From Smallanthus sonchifolius (Eukaryota; Streptophyta; Magnoliopsida; Asterales; Asteraceae), in contig CM042030.1 of assembly GCA_023525975.1 (NCBI GenBank), positions 32,048,350 to 32,112,349 of the forward strand: a stretch of DNA of 64,000 bases, in the 5' to 3' direction. The notes below the pieces were generated by a model that saw only the letters and a list, made by a program, of their open reading frames with translations, ran no database searches and was not told where the DNA came from. This document shows, piece by piece, positions 10,986 through 22,220 of this stretch. The translations under genes were made by a program, and so were the position numbers. Position 1 is the first letter of the stretch. Every line of letters starts with the position of its first letter.

Positions 10986-11517
10986 AATTTTTAACAGAAT
11001 TATAATTTTTAGATTTTAATCAGTAAATGTTTCAGATTTTATAAAAATATGTTTTCTGTATTTAAAAATAGATTAAAAGTTTAATCTTGGCATAAATGTA
11101 ATTTATTGAAAAGTTTATAAAAATTAAATTTATATTTATCATCTTACACTTAAATGATATTTTAAATAATTAAGTTACAATGATGACTTATTTACTTTAC
11201 ATTTTAAATCAAAATCGTTTTATTTATTTATACTTAATTACAATTAATATTGACATTATTTCATAAACTATAGTTATACACTTATTTATTTAATTCAAAC
11301 CTAATTAAATTGTTTCAAACATATTTTACCTCAAACTTTATATATTTTATTCAATCCTTTTTAAATACAAACCAATGGTTTTATATACAAATCCAACTTT
11401 CATTTTTAAACTTTATACATCTATATGATTCAATGCATATTACTATTTAGGTTAAAGTGTGCTTTTCAAGGATCTTTTTGCTATCTATATTCCTTGTTAG
11501 CTTCACTTCCATACCAA

Positions 11518-11989
11518 GTGAGTATTCACAACCCCTTTTACTCTTTTACACTTTTGGGGTGGAACATGAACTCTATACTCATTACACATTACACATTTAC
11601 ATTTACACAAACTACACAAGTGCAAAAAAAATCCTATTTACATACATGTGTGCAAAAATTTGAGCTTTGTGCCCGAGTGCTAGGTGTGTTTAACCTTTGT
11701 ATGCTCTTATGTGCAATCATTAACTATACAAGCCGACGGTTTTCAATGATGGATCTATTGAGTCTGACAAACCCACCCATGGTACGTGGTGATTGAAACC
11801 GACAATACACTTTGTTTTGCATGCTAGTTACAAGGTTTGATTGTACATTTGGTTACACAATAGTTACTCCCCATGAACGCCTTATTTATCATGTCATGTA
11901 AAGGATTTGTTTTCAACTATATGCTATCTATATACAACTGTGTTATACTCACCAACTTTTTAGTTGACTTTATTTTATTCATGTTTCAG
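11518..11989 (+). promoter_or_regulatory. Predicted intron within Tek-2 3' LTR
   Basis: Same donor and acceptor as in the 5' LTR, again 472 nt. Confidence 0.5.
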
Positions 11990-12228
11990 GCCCCAATATG
12001 TGAGATTGATTCAAGACGTGTTCAACATAGGATTTGGACTTAGTAAAATAAATCAAGAATTTTATGACTTGTTTATGTTTCTTGTTTGAATTTGATCTTG
12101 TACTTGGATTTATTGTAATACAAATTTGACTTTAATATATTTCAATTTAGTCAACCATGTGCTATGAACAGTCTTACATGTCCCGCCCCGATGATTCCGC
12201 CATCGGTCGGGGTGTGACACACAGGATT

Positions 12229-12401
12229 AAGCGAACTTATTTTAGGCGAACTTAATCAGATTTTTGAATTCTGATTTAGGCGAACTTATTTTTAAGCGAA
12301 CTTAAGCATATTTCAAGTTTCTGGTTTAAGCGAACTTATTAAGTTCGCTTCTCATTAAGTTCGCTTGGGTGTCTCAGAGGCGAACTTATTATCTTCGCCT
12401 A
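12229..12401 (+). repeat. GCGAACTT palindromes and half-sites in Cop-E leader
   Basis: Resumption of the Cop-E leader after Tek-2. Several AAGCGAACTT or AGGCGAACTT half-sites, one perfect GCGAACTT-ATT-AAGTTCGC (near 12330) and decayed partners. It runs into pol sequence at about 12402, so a deletion joined leader to RT. Confidence 0.85.
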
Positions 12402-13164
12402 AGGGTAAAGGGAGTTCAACACTTGGAAATTTTTCAGGAAAAATGGCAAATATGGTTCAAGATGGAGGACTGTACCCCATATGATACTCCAATTCCGGTC
12501 AATCATAAGTTGAATTCTGACCCGGATGGAAAAGATGTGGATTGTCGACTTTACAGAGCTATAATTGGATCCCTCATGTACTTAACCGCTTCAAGGCCGG
12601 ATATAATGTTCGCTGTGTGCATCTGTTCCAGATTCCAGGCAAAGCCAAAGGAAAACAACGTTTGGGGCTATGGTATCCTCATGGTTCTAACTTTGATTTC
12701 AATGCTTATACTGATTCTGATTTTGGTGGTTGTTGTTTGGACAGAAAATCTACAACAGGTGGTTGCCAATTCTTAGGTAATCGACTTTGCCCTGGCAATG
12801 CAAAAAGCAAACCACAGTCTCCATTTCTACATGCGAAGCAGAATACATCGCTGCTGCGAGTTGTTGTTCACAGATCCTGTGGATAGAACATCAATTGAGA
12901 GATTATGGTTTGAATTTCACAGGAACCCCTATGCTTATTGATAATAATGCTACTACGTCCATAACTAATAATCCTGTTAAACATAGTAAAACTAAGCACA
13001 TCGAAATTCGATATCATTTTATTCGTGATTGTGCAGAGAAAAGGTTGATTGAGCTGGTCAAGGTACACACTGACGATAATTTTGCTGATTTGTTTACCAA
13101 GGCATTTGATCGTACCAGGTTTGAATTCCTAATTAAAATGATTGATATGATCAATCCCAAATAA
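12402..13164 (+). pseudogene. pol: Cop-E pol remnant: end of RT and RNase H
   Basis: Typical copia sequence: KMEDCTPYDTPI, YRAIIGSLMYLTASRPDIMFAV, then after a short deletion and frame changes YTDSDFGGCCLDRKSTTGG, SISTCEAEYIAAASC, the KHSKTKHIEIRYHFIRD motif and a C-terminus at 13164. At least two frameshifts lie between 12650 and 12790. Everything upstream (gag, protease, integrase, RT catalytic core) is deleted. Confidence 0.93.
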
Positions 13165-14650
13165 AAGCTTTTCAAATCAGAATTTCATAGAAAATTTTGT
13201 TTTTAATTTCTTTTATTGCTTTATTACATTTCTGCATTTACATTTCAGTCAAAAAGTTTTTAATTTATAAAAAGTCAAAACAAATTGAAAAATATAAAAT
13301 TTGACATCATTTGAGGTTAGAGAAGAAATAACAGTACATCAGTGATTAGTTCATTTCACACGACCTTAGTAGACCTTTGATATATGATTGATTAAACTGA
13401 GTTGATTTGATCTAAATTTCAAAGTCTGCATATATGAGAAATGATAGTGTTGTGAATGCTCTAATCTTGATAATTTGTTTTCAAATTTGTGTATGAGTTT
13501 TGAAACTTGAATTGTTAATAGACTAAAAGCGTTTTGAAACTAATAGTAGTGTGAAAATTAAATATAATATGATTACATCTGTGATTTGAATCCCTTATAT
13601 GCCTCTGTGTGTGTGTAAAAGATCATTATCAGATAAATAATATATGGTTTTGAAGAATTTCATGAGACCAATATCGAATTATATCTTTAGCACAAATTTA
13701 TTTAAGTTCACTTCACTGCCCATGCCCCGAAAAACATGCAAGGTGATGTTGAACTAAGATATGCTTTCAAAATTTGTTGAAACATATATTCGCCCTTGGA
13801 TCAGTTAGATACATCATCTAGTCTGACTCCATTGAATTTTATCCAGATAATAGTTGGATCCTCATACCTGAATTTGTTGATTCTCAGTATTCAGCCAATT
13901 CATTAGAATCTTCCGATTCTGAATCATCATGATTCTTATATCCTTTGGGATCTGCTTCTATACTTGTGCTAAAAGAGATAATTTCATCTTGGAAATTGAT
14001 CTAATCTTAACATAAACTGTATATGTCTTGAAGATAGTGCAATTTATATTTCTGTTTGGCATATATGTGGGGTACACGATATTTTTCATCTAAATGGTAC
14101 TAAATCACATGAATTTGGAGAATAAACGCTTATAGTTTCAAATCATATAATATTGACAAATTTAAGAATTCATGCTTTATATTTCAAATTCTGTATAAAT
14201 AAAAGAGCATTTTATAACCTGATCTTATTTACTTTGGAATTTATCGCGTATCATTTCAAATATTATTCAAATTGAATGAGTTTCAAAATGAAAAAGATGC
14301 AAAGTGCATAAGACTGAGTTGGATGATTTCATATTATAGGCTACCCTTTGTTATTGCTAAAATGTGTGATGAATTAATTGGATACTGATATGATCTTCTT
14401 ACTCATGATGTTTATTCAAAAATATGTGATTTCAGTTTATTCAGATAAAAATCCAAAAATATGTGTTTCCGTTTATACAGATAAAATCCAAAAATATGTG
14501 ATTCCGTTTGTATAGATAAAACTCAAAAAGATTTTGATTTTTATTTTCCATGAAAATTCTAAACTTTTATTAAAATTGTTCGGGATTGGATCGGATACAT
14601 GATGCTGACGGAAGTTCAAGACTTGAAAGGTTGAGGTTGGTAAAATTTTG
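13165..14650 (+). other. Cop-E spacer between pol and third ORF
   Basis: AT-rich internal sequence with no open frame of note and no recognisable array. Long pol-to-PPT spacers are expected where an extra ORF follows pol. Confidence 0.6.
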
Positions 14651-14679
14651 TTCAAGGCAAAAGTGAATAGATATTATGT

Positions 14680-14900
14680 TCGCCTGTATACAGTGAAGCG
14701 AACTTAATATGTTCGCCCAAGAACAGTGAAGCGAACATAATCTGTTTGCCTGTGGATGGTGAAGCGAACTTAGCATGTTCGTCGAAGGCTTGTTAAGCGA
14801 ACTTAACAAGTTCGCCTAAATAAGCAAACTTAATGTGTATAAGGCTCTTGGCCAAGCAAACTTATCAGTCATCGTCTTCATTGTTCCAAGTGAACTTATC
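14680..14900 (+). repeat. GCGAACTT palindrome array in Cop-E spacer
   Basis: About six copies, including GAAGCGAACTTAATATGTTC and AAGCGAACTTAACAAGTTCG, at roughly 30-35 bp, decaying to AGCAAACTTA at the right. Same word as in the LTR. Confidence 0.85.
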
Positions 14901-15016
14901 TGGAAATTTTTTCAAAATTTTTAATCTGTGTTGTTGGAGTTGTTTGCCGATTCCATCATATTCAAAATTGATTTACGAACACAACTAAGGTAATTTCACT
15001 GATTATTGTCCGTTCA

Positions 15017-16964
15017 TGAAACACACCACTTTTAAAAACAAAACTTTAACGCGCGGAAGTCTTAAACCCAGAATTTTTTTTTTTACCTGTCGCGTACCGC
15101 GACTCATACGTGCCACCCCCGTCGCGGACCGCGAGGGGACCTTTTTCACAGAAAGTTTAAATTTTTCTGCAGGTTTCAGCACTTAACCAAATATCCAACA
15201 TTTTTCAAACCTTCAAGACAATAAAATTCCCAACACTTGGGTTTTGACCAAAAGCACATTAACAACAAGTAAATACACTAAAACATCAATTGTGTATCAA
15301 ATTTACATCCATCTACGAGGGTTTTCCCAAAAATCCCCAAAACACCAAAATGCATACGAGAACCCTTCACGCCTTGGACTTGACTTGGACTACTTCGGAG
15401 CCTTTCCTACAACCATATAAACATATCACCATTAGTAATGAGATAAACATAACCAACAAGTATTTACAACTTGTTGTCACCCTTTTCACCCATTTGACCC
15501 GTTAACACCTATTTGGTCAATTAAGGATTTCATACACTTGTATATCACCTACAAGTTACTTTCATCAATTCATTATCACTTTTCCATTTCCATTTTGGCA
15601 CGTAGGCCATAACTTCATATCCCAAAGGATACGAGATCATAACTCCATAACTATTCTATCCATTATGGTACTTAGACCATAACTCCATATCCATTCTATC
15701 CATTATGGTTCATAGACCATAACTCCATATCAACATATCCATTATAGTATAATTACTATAACTACATTCCTTCAATTATGCATACAATTTCATGCTCATT
15801 CATACCACGTAACAAATTATGCAACTTTACACATTATACATACAACCTTGCATAAAACTCATTTATCCTTGTTTCATTTATGATCAACACATGATCCATT
15901 TCCATTATAGCTTAACACTATAACTACATTCATTCATTGTACATACTAAATCATTCACAATTTATCATATCACAAGTATGTACACAATCACATAACACAT
16001 AATTCACAAAATTCACCATTTATCATCAATACTAAGTAAGTGCGTAGGCACTTACCTTTCGGGTTAGAAGATCCCGCACCGCTCTCAAGCTTTGCAATTT
16101 GATTACCTAAACACATTCGCCTAGTTTAGTAATCTAACATATACCAAAATTTCATTACATTTGAGTTCACAACTCAATTTCCCAATTCCAACCCAAATTG
16201 ACCCGTTTGGGTTATCCTTATAACCAAACACCCTCTTTCACCACAAACTCACCTACTTGAGTTTCATTAACTTAATCTTAACACTAATTCTTCTTTCAAA
16301 AATTATTATTAAGTTAATTTGGTGTTTGTTCTAGTGTCTAACATCTTAAAAACACTTAATCTTCATTAATTCACCATTCTAACATTATGACCCAAACACC
16401 CCCAATTTTCACCATATGAACCCTAACTTCTCATAATCAAAATCAAAGGGTTCTAGGATGTTAATCATCATTCTTTAACTTTAGTTTAGCTAGATTATCA
16501 ATAATCTAACACTAATTCATCACATGCATACTCGATTTTCGGATTTCTTCAAAACCCACCAAATATCACATTCAAAGTGAAATCAAAGGAAAGAAATCAC
16601 TTACTTGATGTTAGGAGAGTGATGTGCAAGCCAAAACCCCCACAAATCAAGCTCTAAATGCACGATTTGAGCTTCAATTGAGATTTCTCCTTTTTCTTCT
16701 CTTGAACATAAACGATCTCAACAACACAAATGAGGTTTATTTTGACTTTTGCTAGTCAATATGGCAGATTTTGCCATTTACACATTTGGCCCCTTAACTT
16801 CCATTTCACTCATTTCATTCTATAGTTAGTTAAAACTAACATAACTTCATTATTAACTTGAAACCTACTTATTTCAACTTATTTCATAAATATTATTTTC
16901 ACCATAATATTTATTAAAATGCTTTATTTATCTGAAAACGAAACCCGGATTTTGGTTCGTTACA
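15017..16964 (-). mobile_element. Solo LTR of another gypsy family, minus strand, inside Cop-E
   Basis: Read on the minus strand it starts TGTAACGAACC and ends GTGTTTCA (1948 bp). A perfect GTTCA TSD lies at 15012-15016 and 16965-16969. No internal sequence remains, so it arose by LTR-LTR recombination. On the minus strand it has a consensus donor AAAG|GTAAGT (near 16053) and an acceptor GGTTGTAG|G (near 15410). The open frames inside show no similarity I recognise. Confidence 0.93.
15089..15135. repeat. GTCGCG-TA-CCGCGAC palindromes in the solo LTR
   Basis: Two units, GTCGCGTACCGCGAC (15089-15103) and GTCGCGGACCGCGAG (15121-15135), 32 bp start to start. A different CG-rich word, in another LTR family. 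Confidence 0.75.
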
Positions 16965-17178
16965 GTTCATTTGTGAGAAAATCAAGGTTTTTGCTCCGGT
17001 GTTCATTCTGTAACTGTTTGCCCTAAAATTGTGGATTTTCAAGACTTAATCTTGAAATTGTTCATTGTTAATGACTTAGTGGTGCTAGTCGTTGGGTTTA
17101 TAATGGTTATTTCAAGATTTTATCATAGATTTGCCAATTTTTGAAATTCTGTGTTTGGATTTGAATCGTCACAGGTTC

Positions 17179-17283
17179 AGGCGAACTTGTTCGAGGCGAA
17201 CTTGTTCGAGGCGAACTTGTCCAGGCGAACTTAATAAGTTCACCTCTTGCAACACTAAGCGAACTTATTAAGTTCGCCTAGGG
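17179..17283 (+). repeat. GCGAACTT array upstream of Cop-E third ORF
   Basis: Closely packed AGGCGAACTTGTTCG copies at 16-bp steps, then two full GCGAACTT-NNN-AAGTTCRC palindromes. It lies about 130 bp before the ORF start. Confidence 0.87.
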
Positions 17284-17327
17284 TTCAGAGAGTATTTGGA
17301 CTTGTGATTTTTGAGTGTTAGAAATTT

Positions 17328-17416
17328 TTAAATTTTTTTTTTTTTGTTTAATTTTTTTTTTAATTGTTTGTGTTTGTTATTTTTACTAATGTGTTTTGTT
17401 TTCCGAATGTTTTCAG
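17328..17416 (+). promoter_or_regulatory. Predicted 3' splice site directly before the third ORF
   Basis: A T-rich tract is followed by TTTACTAAT (branch-point-like, about 17383-17391) and TGTTTTCAG ending at 17416; the ATG is the next base. This is the arrangement expected if the ORF is translated from a spliced subgenomic RNA. Splicing itself is inferred. Confidence 0.55.
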
Positions 17417-20400
17417 ATGGCTCGACGTGTTGAATATAAGCATAATCACGTGGCATTGTTAGATCCTAACATGTCCGAGGCTATCAATTTTCAAGGAATA
17501 ATCGGATTTCTGAACCGTTCGCGTCTCCATACTGCTTTATCTGCTGATCCTTACATCAGTCTGGTTTACATACAACAATTTTGGGATACAGTTCATCAGG
17601 ATACGGACGTAGAACCTCATGTTCTTCGTGCAACTGTCAATAATACTGAAATTGCCATATCTGAAGAGACAATTCGTGCTGCTCTTGATTTGGGTGGTAA
17701 TTCTGAAGACCCATTGTCATATCCGGGCACTCTTATTATGGGTTGTTTTCAAAGAATGGGTTATCGTGGGAGACAGAATGATACACAAGCACGTAAAGGT
17801 GGCTTAGTCGGTGAATGGAGATACTTCATGCATGTGATTATTCAATGCATCTCTCCTCGTAAAGCTGGAACTGATGGTTTAAAGATGGCTCTTCAAACTG
17901 CAATGGTGGCTTTAACGTTGAATAAGCGATTCAATTTTGCACTTTATTTCTATCGGGAGATGGTCATGCAGATTAATCCTGCTGAAGGTCAAGGATTTTT
18001 GATGTATCCTCGCTTATTCAAATGATTGTAAATCATCTTATTCCGGATCTTCCACAACATCCTATAAGATTAACTTTGACTCCGATGTCAAAGCGTATCT
18101 TTACTGATTGCACGAAGGTGAAACAGCTGAATGCCGCATTGATACCGGTTAATACTCCTTTGTTTGGCCACTTAATCAATCCTGATTATGTTGCACCACC
18201 TAATGACAACTGGTTTCATCCTGATGAAATTTCTCAAGTTCAAGGCTTAAATGTTCCACAACAACAACAGCAACCACAACAACCACAACAGGTTCCACAA
18301 CAACCGATACAACAACAAGTTCCAGTTCCACAAGTTCAAGTTCCCGTACAACCATAAATTTCTATTCCTTAACAAGTTCCAATTCCACAAGCCGAGGTTG
18401 AAATACCTATTCATGAACCTGTTCAAGAGGAGGTCGTTCATGCACATGAACAAGATCTAGGAATGAACATGGATGATTTCGTTGATGATGTTGTGAACTC
18501 GCCCATTCATGAAGCTGAAGGGAATGTGGTGACTAATGATGAATCTAGTTCAAGCTCAAGTGATACGATATTACCTGTTACTGAAGGCACTGACTCTGAT
18601 GAATCTAGGGATTTTTCCTCAGATCATTATGAGCGGTTAGCTGCTATTCCACTGGCTAATGCTGGAAAACGAATTAAATCTCAAGCCAGACGACCAAGAA
18701 GAAAGTCTGTTCGGGATCCTTCTTCCGGGTCAGTACTTGGAAAACGATCCTTAGTTGATGAAAGTACTGATTCTGACAGTGACTTCAATCCAGATCCAAA
18801 AACTCAAAAGCTAATGTCTGCTTCAATAGCTGCTGCTCAATCTTCGCAGGGAGTAGAGGATGCTAATTTTGTTGCTTCCTTGATTATTACTCCTCCAAGA
18901 TCTAAAGATACATCTCCGGTTATAACTCCTGTTCCTCTAGTTATTACTCCTACTGCAAGTCCTTCAGTTCCACAATCGTCAGCTGATCCATCAAAGCCTT
19001 CTGATTCTGAAAGGATTACTATCCTTGAATCTCAAGTGCTTACACTTCAAGCTTAGGTTGATACTCTTGTGTCTACTGATTCACAACGGCAGCTGGTGAT
19101 TCAGACTCAAGCTCAACAGATAGCTGACATGCAAGCATTTCGTTCAGCGTCTTGACGCTCAGGGGGAGTTGAGGATACACGATACATGTCACACAGAGTC
19201 TATTCAAAGACGTGATGATGAAGACAATGATCCTGCTAGAAATGTTAAGGGTGATCGTCAATACACTGACGCTAATCCTATATCAACGGTTCAGGGGGAG
19301 TCGACATCACAATCACTTGAAGGAAACAAATATACTTCTGGTGCTAATGAAGAAGAAATTCTATTATTGGAGTTCTTTGCAGATTCTGAAGAAGAAGAAG
19401 AAGCTGAAAAGATTGCATGTCTTGATGACATTGATGATTTATTCAATGACATGGACGATGAAGTGTCTGATAATGAAATAGAAGAAGGAGAGATAGTGGA
19501 GATAGAGATAGAGAAATATAAAGATAATGTTTCTTATGAAGGCTGTGATGGTCTTAAAGTGCCGTATAACTTCATCCAAGATGATGTTATTCCTGAATTC
19601 ACTTATGAAGGAGTAACAGATTCTATGGACTATGTTGAAGACATCACACTGCCTGAAGATACTGCTGATTCAACGATGGATACTGATGATGAGAATATTC
19701 AATCCAATAAAGATGCTGAAACTGAAACTACTCACACTGAGTCTCCAAAGGTTAATGAAGAACCTGTGATGTACAGAAATACAGGGATGACAAGAGGACA
19801 GTGGAGAGAAGTTGTAAACAGTTGGATGAAGGTGCTACCCAAGTCTCCAGCACAACCTGCTCAGAAAGAGAAATATGTGAATAATGAGCGGTGTGTAGGA
19901 AGGATCATAAGTTGGTTCTATGATGGTGATACAAAATTATTTGCAATTAAAAGATCTGACGGTGTTCAATACTCAAAGCCGAGGATCAAATATTTCAATA
20001 CCTTGCCAAGGTGTGAAATGAATGGTCTAGCTTCAAAGCCTCTTATTAATAGATCGAAGAATGGTTTGGCTGATGTGATAGCAAACTTGATCAAGAGAGA
20101 AGGTTGTTTAGGAAAATATGAACGACTGAAACCACAAAAAGGAAAGAGAGTGAAGAACACAGATCAGAAGACTGGGAAGGTGACCTGGAGTTACAAGTAT
20201 AAACCAGTACGTGCTGTACACAAGATACCGTTGAAGAAGATTCCTCATAACTTTCTTGGGAATATGAAATGGTGGTATGTCGATGTTAATACTGGTGAAG
20301 CAAGGATTGAAGATAAAGACAATATGGTCATTGTGTGTTTCTATGATGCAATGAATCTTATCAATTTTTCAAAGAAAGATCAGAGGACGTTGCGAAAGAA

Positions 20401-20500
20401 TGAAATAATGTTCGCTGATGAATGGAGATATGCAGAAGATATGGAGTGCATGCTGGCAGCAGACTACCGGATAACTGGAAAAGCTCATCATGAAGACTGA
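17417..20500 (+). pseudogene. Cop-E third ORF (about 1,027 codons in ancestral frame)
   Basis: ATG at 17417. The first 200 residues (MARRVEYKHNH..., INFQGIIGFLNRSRLHTAL, QFWDTV) resemble the N-terminal domain of Asteraceae proteins that I recall being annotated, doubtfully, as synaptobrevin/longin-like or xylulose kinase. A Gln/Pro-rich stretch, an acidic Ser-rich region, a probable coiled coil and a basic C-terminal domain (VGRIISWFYDGDT, PLKKIPHNFLG) follow. Breaks: a missing A near 18018, TAA at 18355 and near 18370 (from CAA), TAG near 19055 (from CAG) and a one-base shift near 19140. The last 440 codons are open. Its place between pol and PPT matches the extra or env-like ORF of Sireviruses. 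No function is known; no transmembrane segment is visible. Confidence 0.8.
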
Positions 20501-20528
20501 AGACTGAAGACTGAAGATCAAGCTATTG

Positions 20529-20541
20529 TCAAGGGGGAGTC
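20529..20541 (+). promoter_or_regulatory. Polypurine tract of Cop-E
   Basis: CAAGGGGGAGTC directly abuts the 3' LTR. Similar CAGGGGGAGT tracts occur at about 19160 and 19292 inside the third ORF. Confidence 0.9.
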
Positions 20542-21033
20542 TGTTAGGACATAGTTTGTAATGACAAAAGCTTGTAATAGTTAGATCTTATGTCTTTATG
20601 TTTTTGTTATGTAAAAGTCACTAAGTGTTTATTCAAGTTTACCTAGAGGCGAACTTGTTAAGTTCGCCTGGTCTAACAGAGGCGAACTTAATAAGTTCGC
20701 TTAAGTCTATCTGAGGCAAACTTGTTAAGTTCGCTTAGTTTGTTAGAGGCGAACTTAATAAGTTCGCTTATAGCAGGTCAGATGTCTATATAAGTGTTTA
20801 CAGAGTCAGTCGAATTAGAGAGAGAGAGAACACATAAATCAGACAGAACAGAGAATTATCTGATTGAGTTTGTAAACATCATTGTGATTTGGAATACAAT
20901 AGAGAATGTTATTTACTTGATTGTCTACATTATCTTTTGTGCGTATAAACGTTGATTCATTGGATTCCGCACTTCGAGTTAACGTCACGTCTTATCACGA
21001 GATCGATCCGTAGAAGCGCCATGAAGACCTACA
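20542..21033 (+). repeat. 3' LTR of Cop-E
   Basis: The 492-bp LTR has the full set of four palindromes, a TATATAA box at 20787-20793 and terminal ACCTACA. TSD TAAAT at 21034-21038. Confidence 0.95.
20649..20767 (+). repeat. Four-unit GCGAACTT palindrome array, 33-bp period
   Basis: 19-bp palindromes start at 20649, 20682, 20716 and 20749, so spacing is 33, 34 and 33 bp. Loops are GTT, AAT, GTT, AAT. The third unit has one substitution (GCAAACTT). About 20 bp separate the last unit from the TATA box. Confidence 0.95.
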
Positions 21034-21038
21034 TAAAT

Positions 21039-22220
21039 AGAGGGCCATAAGTTTCCCTCTAGATTATTCCTTCTTACTTTAGGGGGATTCGATATAGTAT
21101 TGGGTATGGATTGTATAGCTACCAACGAAGCTCAAATCATATGTAAACGTAAGAGGATGCACCTCAAAGCTCCTAGCGGCAGTCCAATTAAGGTTTATGG
21201 GGATTGGAATTGCACGATGCCGAACGTCATCTCGTTGATCTAGGCCGAAAATTATATGAGGTGTGGTTGCGAAGCTTATCTGGCGTGTGTTATTGACTAT
21301 AGAATGAAAACGAAAGAACTCAAGAATGTACTCGTGGTGTGCAACTTCTCGGAAGTGTTCCCTGAGGATCTACCTGGGTTGCCACCCGATCGGGAAATAG
21401 AATTTCAGATTGACTTAATGCCAGGAGCTGAGCCCGTTGCCAAAGCCCCCTACCGATTGGCTCCATCAGAAATGAAAGAATTGATGTCTCAACTAGGGGA
21501 ATTAACAGAAAAAGGATTTATCAAACCGAGCATTTCACCATGGGGAGCTCCGGTACTATTTGTAAAGAAGAAGGACGGCAGCATGCGCATGTGCATTGAC
21601 TACCGCGAATGGAACAAGAGGACAGTAAAGAACAAATACCCACTGCCTAGAATTGACGACCTTTTTGATCAACTGCAAGGTGCGAGTTGGCTCTCAAAGA
21701 TCGATCTTAGGTCGGGTTACCATCAGTTGAAAGTAAGAGAAGGAGACGTACAAAAGACCGCGTTTCGCACGCGTTATGGGCATTATGAGTTTCTCGTGAT
21801 GTCCTTCGGATTTACCAACGCACCAGCAGCGTTCATGGACTTGATGAATAGAGTATGTCGACCCATGTTGGATCGATCAGTGATAGTTTTTATAGACGAC
21901 ATACTGGTATATTCGAAAAGCGAGGGTGATCACCACTGTCACCTAGGAGAGGTTTTGGAGGTGCTAAAGCAGGAAGAGTTGTACACAAAATTCTCTAAAT
22001 GCGCGTTCTGGCTTAGGGAAGTCCAATTCCTAGGTCATTTGATAAACCCAAATGGCATCATGGTAGATCCAGCAAAGATTGAGGTAGTAAAGGAATGGAA
22101 CGTCCCTAAGACACCAACAGCGATACGAAGTTTTCTGGGATTGGCAGGCTACTATCGAAGGTTCATTCAAGATTTCTCAAGAATAGCCTCGCCATTAACT
22201 AAACTAACATGGAAGGAAGT
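21039..22220 (+). pseudogene. pol: Gy-A pol: end of protease and reverse transcriptase
   Basis: Continues from 2071. Protease end (GGFDIVLGMD) is followed by a stop near 21241, then an open frame from about 21256: DLPGLPPDREIEFQIDL, APVLFVKKKDGSMRMCIDYRE, IDLRSGYHQL, catalytic VIVFIDDILVYSK (near 21890) and the thumb region GLAGYYRRFI. The RT catalytic motif is intact. The frame is cut at 22220 (TWKE) by the C-element. Confidence 0.93.

Larger units (their letters stand above)
2909..12219 (+). mobile_element. Tek-2: young Tekay/Del-type Ty3/gypsy element
   Basis: The 9311-bp element has LTRs (TGTAACATTTC...TGTGACA), a perfect CACAG TSD (2904-2908 and 12220-12224), a perfect primer site, one long gag-pol frame with a C-terminal chromodomain and a polypurine tract. 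Aligned parts of the LTRs differ at only a handful of positions by eye, so it is among the most recent insertions here. It is defective: a nonsense codon in gag, a 12-bp deletion in RT and a deletion of about 967 bp in the 5' LTR. Confidence 0.95.
9725..12219 (+). repeat. 3' LTR of Tek-2, full length
   Basis: The 2495-bp LTR preserves what the 5' copy lost: a second, larger CG-rich palindrome array and a leader-like segment with a GTTTCAG|GGTAAGTAT donor near 10418. Open frames inside it are copied in both LTRs and look like chance. Confidence 0.93.
2072..21033 (+). mobile_element. Cop-E: Sirevirus-like Ty1/copia element with long 3' ORF, itself carrying two insertions
   Basis: LTRs at 2072-2544 and 20542-21033 begin TGTTAGGAC and end CCTACA. 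The TSD is GAAAT at 2067-2071 against TAAAT at 21034-21038; removing insert and one TSD restores the Gy-A protease frame. Internally there is a primer site, a leader with palindromes, the C-terminal end of pol, a long spacer, a large third ORF and a polypurine tract. Gag, protease, integrase and most of RT are deleted. Tek-2 (2909-12219) and a solo LTR (15017-16964) were inserted later. The third ORF and repeated GGGGGAG tracts fit the Sirevirus group. Confidence 0.92.

Noticed and set aside
17417..18025. Host synaptobrevin/longin or xylulose kinase gene
   Set aside because: Database names I remember for similar proteins are probably mis-annotations; the position between copia pol and PPT inside matched LTRs shows it belongs to the element.
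18247..18460. Asn- and Leu-rich frames in the Gln-rich region of ORF3
   Set aside because: Frame-shifted readings of CAA/CAG-rich sequence; the Gln/Pro-rich frame is the one consistent with flanking conserved segments.
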